64,000 bases of DNA from Antedon mediterranea. Taxonomy: Eukaryota > Echinodermata > Crinoidea > Comatulida > Antedonidae. Positions 13,853 through 33,065 of this stretch are shown piece by piece (within the stretch, counting starts at the first letter, position 1; the number at the start of each line of letters is the position of its first letter). The notes beneath the pieces were generated by a model, which did no database searches, had not been told where the DNA came from, and was given only the letters and a program-made list of their open reading frames with translations. The stretch lies in contig NC_092670.1 in NCBI RefSeq assembly GCF_964355755.1, forward strand, positions 12,895,201-12,959,200, in the 5' to 3' direction. The position numbers were made by a program, and so were the translations under genes.

Positions 13853-14769
13853 ACGTTTGATACCAAATTAGACATTAGCATCAAAGAGAGTAGGTCCTAT
13901 GAAGGTAGGATGGATGCATCCAGGAAATAGACTGACACAATATGTGTATACAATATGATACTATGTGTACACTAAACGATTTTGTAATTACAATCTGGGG
14001 GTAAAGACACTTTCAGCCTGTTGTTATTATTTTCATCAGTATCATTTTATAATAAATAGAAAAATGCCTGAATCTAGTCTTAACTTCTGGAAATACTTCA
14101 TACGAACCTTAGCAGACCATAGCATACAGAAATGCACATCGCTAGTACAAATGCGGCTTTCATTGTTCTTGTTGTATTTTTAAAATACACAGTAGTCCTA
14201 CACTCAACTCCAAACACTGCACTAGTCAACACCAGAACAGAGCCGATCAAATTGAAGTTTAAACAAAATATTCAAGTTTTAGTAATTACATTAATTCAAT
14301 TTGTTTTGTTATGGTAATTTAATAAATGTAACAATTAATTTGTGTATATATATTTTTATTTATTAAACCCTATTAAGTGCAAACTGTGTTTAATAACCTG
14401 ATGGCATTTACGTAACACAGACGTGCATAATGTGGGTGAATATGAAATTAAATTTATGACCAAAATTATAAGTTATAATTCGATTTGAATTACTAATGTC
14501 AGGCAAAACATATGGCAAAAAGTAGCAAATTTAACAATAAAAATGGACATATAATTTTGGAGAGAACTGGAAACAATGAAATGATTTATAATTATACGAT
14601 TTGTGGTTAGCCATTACATTGAGACTATTTTTTTTATTGAACGCAACAATCAATTTGTCCATGCATGCATATTTTTTTTTATTAAGTAGTGTAGTTCAAA
14701 ATATTTAAATGAAATACCTGTTTAAATTATTATCGAAGTGCATCAAAACAGTTGCAAATGTATAAGTTA

Positions 14770-15096
14770 AGGCCAATTCAGACAGCGTCGGGAGAAAATT
14801 AAACACGAGTAGGAGTTCCCGCGACGACCTAAAAAACTACGCCCGACGCTATTTTATGACGACTCGTCTCGTCGGGATTCAACTCAGACAACACTGCCGA
14901 CGAGTCAAGTCGTTTCGTCAGAGGCCTCGTTGTACGACGCTGTCTGAGTTGAACTTAAAGCTTGGTTCCCACTAGAACGCAACGACAGGACGTAACGCGA
15001 TGCAAAGTGATTTGACCAATCTCAAGCGATGGATTATTCGAACAGTCGCGTGTAAATGGTCAACGTCCTTGCGTTGCGTCCAGTGAGAATGAAGAG
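14770..15096. repeat. Two adjacent small inverted-repeat elements
   Basis: 14770-14956 is bounded by TTCAGACAGCGTCGGGAG and the complement-like CGACGCTGTCTGAGTTGAAC. It is followed directly by an M1 copy at 14957-15096. Neither has coding capacity. Confidence 0.65.
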
Positions 15097-15170
15097 GCTG
15101 CCGCATTTTATTAAAGTTTGGTCACACTTGAACGCAGCACGAAATTTGCCTAATCACGACGCATGGGTCA

Positions 15171-18100
15171 CAGTGGTGGCGCCAGACGGGGGCTCTAGCC
15201 CCCTCGTCGGGGAGCCTAGCCCCCCCCCCCCCCCCGTCGGGGAACACGGGTACTTTTTGTCGGAGAATATAATATACAGTAAAAAACGTTCGCGTTCACT
15301 TCATAGCTTCAGTGCCTAGAAAACCACGACGTTCCATTGACCGTGAGTACGTCAGAGGGCTAATATGCACTTTTATGCATTCATTTATTGCCAGCGATCT
15401 AACTTACTACTAAACATTAGCTAGGTACGCACTTGTCTGGCGGTATCCCTTTGTACGAATCGTTCAACGTTGGGTGAGACGCGTGATATCAAGTTCCATC
15501 CAGGTACCAAAATGTGTAATGTAGTTATTTTCCAGGCGAAGTTTACCGACGGTTACCGAAGGGAACACGGGTACTTTTTGTCGGGGAATATAATATACAG
15601 TAAAACGGGTTCGCGTTCACTTCGTAGCTAGCTTCAGCGCCTAGAAAACCGCGACGTTTCATTGACCGTGAGAGTACGTCAGAGTGATATTATGCACTTT
15701 ATATGAATTCATTATTGCCAGCGATCTAACTTACTATAGAAAACAATAGCTAGGTTCGCACTTGTCTGGCGGTATCCATTTGTACGAATCGTTCAACGTT
15801 GTCGAGACGCGTGATATCATGTTCCATCCAGCGACCAAAATGTGTACTGTAGTTATTTTCCAGGCGAAGTTTACTGACGGTTACGTCGTGTACTGCGTCG
15901 ACGTACGCTACACTACAGCAAAAACGAATTATGTTAATTGTTCGTATGTTCACCAATTTTTTTAATTTACAAGTAACCTTCTGTACCGTGGGGCACCTGA
16001 AATAAATTTTTCATCCATTACTAAACAAAAAACATGCAACTTAATTTTCGCTTAGCCAACATCTTATTATAGCTAAGTTATTACATTTTCAATGTCCTGT
16101 GTATGTCATGAATTTCTCACCACTCGGAAGTCCAGATGGTACGCACGCATACACTTGGGAGGAATAAACTTATTTCCCCGACTGAAAAAGGTCTACGCTT
16201 GCCAGCGTTGCCAGCGATAAAATTTAAATTATGCCGTATCCTGTCTCAATAATGCCAGATTGGGAAAAATAATGCCAGATCCCCAAAATGTGGCCCTAAA
16301 CAGCGCCACCAACGGTTGTATGTCTAATAAACGTTTGTAAAACCCCAACTGACACAAAATAGGGCCTAAATTGTATCCCTATGTCGTTCAAAAATTGTAT
16401 TTTTAGTTTTGTGAGTAATAAATAATAATTCTAAAAATATCTGGGGTGCGAAAATGGTAATTGCAAATGACACAAACACCAATCCACGAACCCTTCTCCC
16501 CCCCCCCACCCCCCACAAAAAACCTGTTACAGCCATGGAAATTTAGAATTTTTGAGCTGAAATATGAGAGCTGCTCGATCTTTGCACTTAATTTCAAATA
16601 TGAAAGGATCTTAGCCCACCATAATTAGAAAATGGCAATTATAATTTAAAATAGGAAATAAATATATATTAAGTGTCTCCAGGACCTCAGCCCCACCGTG
16701 GTTGATAAGAAAATTTTGAAAAATGCTGATGGCCGGAAATGGCACTTAATTTCAGATATGAAATAAAAATATATTTATTAGTACCTCCAGGATCTTAGCC
16801 CACCATAGTTCGAAAATGGCAATTATAATTTAAAATAGGAAATAAAAATATATATTAAGTGTCTCCAGGACCTCAGCTCCACCATGGCTGGTGCTGAGGT
16901 AAGAAAATTTGGAAAAATAGAGCTGCTCAATGGGCGAAAATGGCACTTAATTTCAAATATGAAATAAAAATATATTTATTAGTACCTCCAGGATCTTAGC
17001 CTATCATAGTTTTGAAAATGGCAATTATAATTTAAAATAGGAAATAAAAATATATATTAAGTGTCTCCATGACCTCAGCCCCACCATGGTTGGGGCTGAG
17101 GTAAAAAAAATTGGAAAAATAGAGCTGCTCGATGGGCGGAAATGGCACTTAATTTTAAATAAAAATTACCTCGCCCACATGGTCACTACTGGGGCTGAGA
17201 GGTGAAGAACATTTGGAAAAATAGGGTTGCTACGACGATGCAAATGGAACATAATTTGAAATATGGAAAACAAATTCTCCTAGAAGAAATTCTTTTTAAA
17301 ATTAGAGCTTATAGTTACTGGAAATTGCCATTTCAAGGGTTGGGGTAGGGGTGCGGCCACTTTATGAACTGAAACAACAAAACCCCTTTCATAATGTTTT
17401 CGTTAAATTGTCTCTATATCTGGGGATCCAATAACCTGCATGGTCTCTGAAATAGAGCAACATAATTGGCCAATAGCCTCTTCGGATTTGTTGTGCTGCC
17501 TATATCGCACACACGGTAGTTTTCGAGCAGCCTTCCTATCCGAAGAGTCTATTTAAGTCCGAAACAAAAGGATGGAAGAACTATTGTACGGAAAACCCGA
17601 ACAGATCTGTTTTGTACGATATGATATTGTGTAAGGTGATATGTATTAAATTGCAAAAATTAAATAAAATATTTTATTTTTGTTCTGTGGTATATTTTTT
17701 TTGGTTGTTCAAAAAACACAAAATTATGCCAGATTATGCTAAAAACGGCTAAATAATGCCGCGGCATTATGCCAGATGCCGTGGGCCTCTAAATAATGCC
17801 AAAAAGCATAATAATGCCAGAAATGGCAACTATGACGCTTGCGTTTTTTAAGCCTCTAGGCCTGATGTTTCCAAAGTATAAAATGCAATTTTTTGAAGAC
17901 CTGCAGCTCTAGTTTTAAAAATTTTCTTAGCTCAGCCCCAACAATAAAGCTGGTCATATTTCGAAGTACAAGAAATGCATTTTCCGGGACCTAACATCTC
18001 TATTTTTCAAACATTTCTTAGCTCAGTCACAACCATGATAGGGACTTATATATTTTGTTTCATGTTTTGAAGTATAAATAAGTCCAATTTCCGGGACCTC

Positions 18101-18430
18101 CAACTCTATTTTTCTAAATTTTCTTTGAACTTTTATTTTTTAAATTGAAAAATATGGATTGAATGAAACAGTCATCGCGCATCGTTTTTTTGCACGCAGT
18201 ATTTTATTTATGCATTATAAAAAATGGAAAAAATGGCTACCCTAAATCTGATTAAAATGACCTCAAATGACGCTAGTACGCGTTGCTTCCGGGGGCTTCG
18301 ACCCCTGGACCCCCACAGGGGGCCCTTGGCGGCCCCCGGTCCCCCAGCCTAGTGATGCTCGCTTCGCTCGCATAGCCCCCTCGTCGGGGAATGTAGCCCC
18401 CGCGTCGGGAAGATCCTGGCGCCACCCCTG
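15171..18430. mobile_element. 3.26 kb non-autonomous hAT-like transposon
   Basis: The left end is CAGTGGTGGCGCCAG and the right end, read on the other strand, CAGGGGTGGCGCCAG: a 15-bp terminal inverted repeat with one mismatch. The element is flanked by a perfect 8-bp duplication ATGGGTCA (15163-15170 and 18431-18438). Both the length of the duplication and the CAG(G/T)G terminus are typical of the hAT superfamily. No transposase is present. The interior holds subterminal TAGCCCCC(T/G)CGTCGGG motifs at both ends, a roughly 320-bp direct duplication (about 15241-15540 and 15561-15884) and about three 200-bp tandem units (16586-17150). Confidence 0.85.
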
Positions 18431-18438
18431 ATGGGTCA

Positions 18439-18698
18439 TCCAAACTGATAAATAACTAAACCTTCACTTTGCTTTGCTAAAGGAAGCGGGTCTAATTCTC
18501 CCTAGATAGCAGTATGTGTGTGACGTAAAAGAACAGAAACTTACAAAAAATGTCAACATGTCAGTCTTTATTTTCTCAAAAATCACTAATACAAAAAACT
18601 AAATCCGCTAACAATATTAACATCTAGTTGCAAGTGCATGCGATTATTTATTATTATTTTACATGTACAAACTGTGTAATGATTTGATGAAATCAATA
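18439..18698. other. Intergenic stretch, nothing recognised
   Basis: AT-rich sequence between the hAT-like element and an M1 MITE. No exon or repeat boundary is visible. Confidence 0.4.
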
Positions 18699-18857
18699 CG
18701 ATTGGTTCTTACCAGAGATGAAACGCAATGACGTAGACACAACGTCAGCGAGCTGACTAATCACAAGAAGCGACAGTTTGAATCCGTGGTTTGTGATTGG
18801 TCAAATGACTTACGTTGCGCTTACGTCATATTGTATCCAAGTTGGAACCAAGCTTTA
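18699..18857. repeat. Degenerate MITE family M1 copy
   Basis: Ends resemble TTGGTTCTTACCAGAGATG and GTTGGAACCAAGCTTTA. The core GACTAATCACAAGAAGCGAC matches the M1 centre. It is more diverged than the other copies. Confidence 0.7.
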
Positions 18858-19456
18858 GAAAAATGACAGCATTCATTCATGCATATCGATGTGAAAACAC
18901 AGTAATTAAAGTAACTACAGTACTACTTAAGAGTCCTGTCCAAGAGTTGTCAGACTCCGTCATCAAATTGATGATGTCATGAGGTTTAGGAACATCAAAG
19001 TGTGACAAACAAAATATGGTGAAACACAACCCTTCACTTTTCCCCTCTTTATACTAATTACTGTAAATAAGCACAATTGCAATATTAATTACAAAAAAAT
19101 AAATTATTTCAGAAAAAAACATTGCATCAATAACAATAAGTAGCAGTGCATTATGTGACATGTTCAAATGTGTTAGTTTATTTTTAAATTCAATACTTAA
19201 CCAGAAATATTACTAATACTAAATTTGTGTTAGTTCACCACTAAATTCTGTATATTTCTATTCCAAATTAACGGAACACTGCTACCCTTATTGTTTGTGA
19301 ATATCGCTATAATTGATGGATAATCATCCAACATACAACAAATATAGTTCCAAAACATACTTTTTAAATGTAGTTATTATTATATTCAAATTTGGATTTG
19401 TTAACTTTTCATTAATTTGCAGATGTGTTTTCATTTTTTGTGTGTAGATTTTGGGT

Positions 19457-27193
<7,737 letters not shown>

Positions 27194-28269
27194 TGTTGTT
27201 TTATTGTTTGCAGTGTTTAAATGCAGGAAACAGTGTACTTAATGTGCTCAACAAATACTAACAAAACACCAACACCGCACATGAAAACGAAACAAGAGAG
27301 ATCGATCGAAAAAGTCATATGATTTGCAGTCACGTGACGATGCCGATTGAGTACAGAGTAGTCTTTAGTTTCCAGGCACCATTTAATCCTTGGCTCTTGA
27401 TGATTATTCATCCTTCCGAGTGGTTAGAAGTTTATTGACATTAATCATCATTACGTAATCGTGATAAACATTGAAAGCATTTAGGCCTATTTATCTTTTT
27501 TGAGATGTGCTCTCAAATAGTCACTTGGCACTATGGCCTATGTCGTGTCGGAGGAGAAAACCAGATCTATAGGCCTAGTTGTAAAAGATCTTTCAAGAGA
27601 AATTTGTGTAATTTTCGTTTTCTTTTCAGTTCACTGTAATTATTTGAATTTGGAATTCAATTTTCAAAAATAAAATGATCAATCAATCATACAGTATATT
27701 TAGGAAAGAAAAGAAGGAATTGTATCATGTATGTGAGAAAACTATATACAGTATTATAATCGCAGAAGAGACGGTCACTCGCAGATGACGTAGCCACAGA
27801 TTGTTGGCTCCCATGATTCCGCGTTATTGATTTTAGATTTCAAATACAATTAAACATGGTAAATATAATAATCCCTTTATTGTTTAAATAACTATTTACA
27901 TTGATTTTATGTTTTCATATTATTGTCCGACTGCTGCCACCCAGTTCAATAGTAAACGTAGGCCTAAGTCTACAAACAAAATCATTCTTCAGCAGAATAT
28001 TGGTTTCAAATTGTTCTTATGTTAAAGGTAGGATAAAATTAGTCTAATTTGTCCTTTTATTTTACAGCTCGCACTATATATAATAAGCATATTTGTTAAT
28101 TTGCATTTTTGTAAAAACAAACTCTATATATGATTTAAATTGTTTGTGTGCGAAACCGCAATTCTATGCTACAATTGAAATGTGACTTTGATCGTTTAAA
28201 ATATAAATTTCTTAGTATAGTTGTGTTGACATATTTGAAAAATGTACAGATATAGGCTTTTACAACAAT
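27194..28269. other. Intergenic region upstream of the cathepsin array
   Basis: Contains the presumed promoter of cathepsin D copy C immediately upstream of 27193. Otherwise it is AT-rich with several AGGCCTA words. I see no exon. The first exon or exons of the GTPase-Hint gene could lie here or just beyond but could not be identified. Confidence 0.4.
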
Positions 28270-29231
28270 GTTTTTGATAATGATAGTTTAACTCTTGTTC
28301 CTTTCTCAGTTAGCAATGTCGAGCGATGTTTGTCAGAATCATATAAATCAGAGTGGTCAAATAATATAATGCAAAAAACCTCATTAAATTTATACTCAAA
28401 ATTGAAACCTTTCCCTAATTTAGAAAAATATTTACTTGATAAAACACATTTTTATGAGACAAGTCTGAAATTTAAATTAAGATCTAACACTCTACCTTTA
28501 GATTGTAAAACTTATAAATGGTCCAATGATGTGTCCGGTCTTTGTACTTTATGTGGGAATGGCGAAATCGAAGACATTAAACATTTTTTATTAAACTGTA
28601 AAGCATTTGATAATATTAGAATGAAAGAATTATCCAATCTACAAATTAATCTTGTACTCTGTAATGATTATGACACATGGAATCGTTACACAACAGCAAC
28701 TGCTGATGATAAATTACAGTATATTTTAGGTGGAGATTCTATCGCGATTTGTAAAGAATCTGAGACCTTTTTTGATTTGTTTTGTAAACAATACACAAGA
28801 GCTGCATGGGAGAAACGGTCAGAACTTAAATCTCCCAATATATAGATTGTTTTTCTTTTGTATTGTTGCTTTTATATATTTGTATTTAGATTTGTAAATA
28901 GTATACACCTGTGATAACAACTATAGGTCTTCAGTACCTGATGTTGAAACACAATGGTTTGTAATGTGAACTCTTTACTATATTTTATGTTTATTTTTAT
29001 ATACCTCTTTATCAACTCAAACCTATGATACCGTAGGACAATTTAATACAGTACCTATATTACCATGTTGGTAATGATTTTTCTTTTATATTTTTGCAAA
29101 CAGTTTAAGAACCTGTATCCGTCATATAATGTATTGTTTTGATGTATTATGTTAAATTGGATGCACCACTTCTGTGTGTGCCACCGATGCAAAGGTGTCA
29201 TTTCCTAATAAATTAATTAATTAATTAAAGC
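28270..29231 (+). mobile_element. 5'-truncated non-LTR retrotransposon (LINE) with RT zinc-binding domain
   Basis: An open frame ending at 28845 encodes about 170 residues. It includes KFKLRSNTLPLDCKTYKW followed by CTLCGNGEIEDIKHFLLNC, the C-x2-C-x8-H-x4-C zinc-binding module (zf-RVT type) found at the C-terminus of many LINE reverse transcriptases. A 3' UTR of about 370 bp follows and ends in a short tandem TTAA/AATTAATTAATT tail at about 29208-29229. The polymerase and endonuclease parts are missing, so this is a dead 5'-truncated insertion. Confidence 0.85.
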
Positions 29232-29885
29232 AGAACACCGATATGATATTTTTTTAAAATTTTTGTTTAGATCTTTGACATGTTGATTTGTAGAAAAATT
29301 GTTCTTATGTTAAAGAAAAAGCATGGTTAACAATTAAATATGGCTTGGTCCTCTACGTGGGGAAATGGTGAAATCCACTAAGTGACTGAAGAAAATCGTG
29401 TCTAAGCATTCTCCATCGTCATGATCCAACCGAAACCGTTGGTTTTCCATTTATAATTGTTTCAATTTCAATCATAATAATGCAGTATTGCCTACAATAT
29501 AATAAAGATATGTTCTTTCTTTTATAGAAGATAAGATCTAGAGAAGAGCGTATGTAAAGTATGACGTCATATCTGCCACAAATAATACAATCGAAAGGTA
29601 CGTAAATAATACGTCACTTGATGACGACACACCATAATACTGTATTCCATAATAATTCTACAAAAAATAATTAATAAAGCCGTCCCTGTTCACCTATTTT
29701 TCAGTAAACGATAACAATAATACCATGGCCTACTTATGACCTGTAGGTTTATTTCTTTTTATTTGACATATTAAAAGCATACTGGCAAATAGTGTCGATT
29801 TTTACTTCCCAGCCACACCCACGTCACACCCAAATCCCGGGTCGGCTGCTGTTGTTAATTGTTATCAATAATTCCGTATTTTTAG
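29232..29885. other. Upstream region of the GTPase-Hint gene
   Basis: No confident exon. One possible micro-exon lies near 29529-29550, between a CTTTCTTTTATAG acceptor and a GTATGT donor, but its phase cannot be tested because the start codon of the downstream gene is unknown. Confidence 0.3.
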
Positions 29886-32123
29886 TTTACAAATGCCCAA
29901 ATCCTCACTGCAGAGCGAACCACGATAAAGACTACAAATACTGCCCAGAATGTGGTACACAAAGAATAGGTGAGTATGTTATCCTTTAGACACCACCAAA
30001 GTTGTAACATCATCTAAGATTCGACTGGAATTGGTCTAATTTATTAGACATCAGTCTTCTGTAATACAATTAATATCTAACACGTTGTCACAAGTTTAAT
30101 TTTGCGAGCCAGTTTTGCTTTTTTCAATTTCATAGTATACCACACGATGATACTTATTTTATTAAAGGTACGTACGTACTACCGTGATAATATTCACATT
30201 ACATTTATTTCAGACGAAAACCCGGAATTACCTCATCTTCCTGCTGGTCCGCCTTTAAATATCGTTGTGATTGGAAAAACTGGGCAAGGAAAAAGCTCAA
30301 CGGGGAATTCAATCCTATTCCAAGACGCTTTCAAGGATTCATGTTCATCATCGTCAGTTACAAAAGCTTGCCAATGGCAGAGTGTAACAATCGATAACCG
30401 TGAGTTGCTAGTAGTTGACACCCCTGGTTATTTAGACACAAGTTTCGACAATCCGTTAAATGTAAAAGAAAGCCTGAAGTTTACTAGCGACGAGGTTGCA
30501 CGAGGGTTGACAGTTCTAAATGACAACATCCATGCGGTTCTACTGGTCATGAAGTTCGGCGAGCGATGTATTGCGTACGACAGAGCTGTCATATTGGCGG
30601 CGGAAGAACTGTTCGGAGGAGCTCTTATGGACTATGGGATAGTCTGCTTTTCACATAAAGATGAGATGGAAAGACAGGAACAAAGAAATAAAATAAACAA
30701 AGAGGAACATTTGAAACAGCTGAAAACGCAGACAATATTTCGAGACATCTTGGGAAAATGTGGAAATCGAGTGGTGTATTTCAATAATCTAGCAGCCAAT
30801 GAGGTTGAACAAAAAGCTCAACTGGTTACCTTGATCAAGTTGATTGACAGAACACTAACCAAGAAGGACTTTGTTCCATTTTCAACTGGAAAGCTTGAAG
30901 AGGCAAGAGAAAGAGTGAAACAACGAAAAGAAAAAGAAATGCAAGAAGCAGAAGAAAGAAAACTCAAAGTTGAAGAAAAAAGAAAGGAAGTTGACGAAAT
31001 TATGGAAAAGCAAAAGATAGCCGACGAAGAAAAGACAACAGAAGCAAAGTCAAAACGTAAGATGAGTTTATTAAGAGCTGTGAAAGAAAGAAATGATAGA
31101 ATTAAAGAAGAAGGAAAAACCAGAAAGTTCACACTTAGAAGAAAGTCGAAGTCTAAACCTAAACTCCATGAACTTCCAGAGGACGATAAACAGTTAGTTG
31201 AAGATAACAAGGTCGATGTGGTAGAGAATGGTGAAGCCATCATTGAAGAAAACGGCGGCGTGAGATCATCAGAGCTGACTGAAGGCGAAGAATCACATGA
31301 AAACAATGAAACAGAATTGAAGGAAGTAGAAGAAAACTCGGATAATAATTCAGAAAAAGCTGTATTGATGGAAATGTCGAGTCTCATACAAGAAAGAATG
31401 ATCAGTGTTGAGGAGAAATTTACCAAGTGGTCAGATAAAGAAAAGACTGAGGGAAAAGAGACTGATGGCAAAGAGAAACCAAAAGACCAGATGTTCACGA
31501 TAGATGGAGACCTTGAGGATATGGGATGTTTTGCATTTGACAGTAAGGTTATCCTTCGAAGAGGAGAGTGCATTAAAGTGCAGGATTTATGCGTTGGCGA
31601 CAGAGTACTCTCTGTTAAATCTGATGGAACAATAGCTTTTGAAGAGGTTTTTATCATAACTCATGTTGTCACCAAAGAAGTGGAAGCCATCAAGGTCAGC
31701 ACGGATAAGGGAAGATCAATTACTTTGACGTCAAATCACATGATGCTCATAAACGGAGGCCTTGGCTTTGAATCGATGATTCCCGCTAGAAACATCAAAC
31801 CTGGCCATTTTGTGCTTGTTCTCAACTCGATTCAAGAACTGCAAATTGAGTTGGTTACTGGTGTGGAACCGGTTCTAGTTGCTGGATGTGTTTGTCCAAC
31901 TACAACAGGCGGTAGGATTATCGTAGATTCTGTTGTCGTTTCATGTTACCCAGATAATTTCCCGCCATTTCTTCAACACTATGGTCTTTACGCACCAATG
32001 AGGATGTTCTATTGGCTAATGCCGAATTATAATGCGGGAAAACAAAATGGAATGCCAAAATGGATTTGGTGGCTGAAGAAACTTGTTCATCCAACATGGA
32101 AAAGGATTCAAGATGCTCTTTAA
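29886..32123 (+). CDS. Zinc ribbon - GIMAP/AIG1 GTPase - Hedgehog-type Hint fusion (5' incomplete)
   Basis: Two exons are supported: 29886-29969 and 30214-32123; an earlier start exon is missing. Exon one encodes a zinc ribbon (YKCPNPHC ... YCPECG). The junction is in phase (AGA ATA G / AC GAA). Exon two opens with an AIG1/GIMAP GTPase: P-loop GKTGQGKSST (from 30273), G3 DTPG (30417) and G4-like SHKDEM. The AIG1 box NIHAVLLVMKFGE lies between G3 and G4. A K/E-rich coiled coil and an acidic linker follow (about 30880-31500). The C-terminus is a Hint domain: GCFAFDS with candidate catalytic Cys at 31527, VQDLCVGDRVLSV, TSNHMM (His at 31737) and VDSVVVSCYP, then an aromatic tail to the stop. That order matches Hedgehog autoprocessing domains. 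Known for the families: AIG1 proteins are membrane-associated, often immune GTPases, and Hint domains self-cleave. Inferred: cleavage before Cys frees the GTPase. Confidence 0.9.
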
Positions 32124-32478
32124 ACAAAAACAATTAAGTTCAATTATAAAGTTAACAATTTAACTATTTTATTTCATAATTTTAACAACTTTATTGACAA
32201 AAGCATTTTAAATTCTAATCTACGGTGATTGAAACTATTTATAAAGATAAATTTCATTTTCGTCATGATTAACCCACCCGCCCTATTAATATTAAGATTA
32301 ATAATCTATACAAATATTATTATTTCTCATACAGTGCATTACACATTTAGAAATCCATATTAAATAATACATTACCAAATTTTTTCCAAATAATCATTTT
32401 ATTTGTCATTTGTTTATTTAAAGATGTCTCATTTGAATATAAATGAGAAATCAAACATTATATTTGTATTTATATTAA

Positions 32479-32492
32479 AATAAAGCTTTATT
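32479..32492. terminator. Palindromic poly(A) signal shared by convergent genes
   Basis: AATAAAGCTTTATT reads as AATAAA on both strands. It lies 356 bp past the stop of the GTPase-Hint gene (+) and 574 bp past the stop of C8orf34 (-), with no nearer obvious signal noticed. Use as a poly(A) signal is an inference. Confidence 0.5.
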
Positions 32493-32699
32493 TAAGTATA
32501 CAGCGAAAGAAGCTAAACTTTAGCAATACTTTTTAATAAACATTTACATTTTATGTTTTTAATCATTGTGAGTTGACCATGTACATTAAAAGTAAAATAC
32601 ATATGAAAACTACTAGATATGTTTATTGTATTTAAAATAAAATAAAAATTCATCATTACTATTATCAATATCCACAGGAAATGAAAGTCCAAGCAACTA

Positions 32700-32900
32700 A
32701 TAACTTTGGGATCATGTCATAATTAATCTACTGCAGTTACTGCAGTACAGTAACTAAATGTTGTTTACTCTCTAATCTCTCTCTTATTTACTGTCACTGT
32801 TTATTTCATGGACTTCTACATTAAAACTAAAATCATGCATTACTGTAATGAAAAAAATAGTTACTGCAGTAACTGCAGTTAGAATAATTTTAACATGATC
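32700..32900. repeat. Repeat family M3 (CTGCAGTTACTGCAGTAA palindromes)
   Basis: ATCTACTGCAGTTACTGCAG near 32727 is mirrored by AGTTACTGCAGTAACTGCAG near 32860, flanking AT-rich sequence in the 3' UTR of C8orf34. The same family occurs around 19648-19695, 50277-50475, 51945-51990 and 57283-57370, often beside GGACCATGT. Confidence 0.7.
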
Positions 32901-33065
32901 AAAAATAAAATATCTAAATTCATATATAAGCTATAAAACTAGGTATGCACTCTATACTTTAAAGCAAAGCAATATACAAATAAATATCTGAAAGAATTGT
33001 TTTTTTATAATAAATATATATATCAATACTTGCTCAGTGTATTAAGACTCAGCAGTCCTGTTTAT

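Noticed and set aside
28330-28845. 171-codon frame considered as a host zinc-finger gene
   Set aside because: The C-x2-C...H-x4-C module and LR.NTLPL context match LINE reverse-transcriptase C-termini, and a LINE-type tail follows.
30818-31657. 279-codon minus-strand frame rich in Ser/Phe
   Set aside because: Antisense shadow of the charged coiled-coil region of the GTPase-Hint gene.
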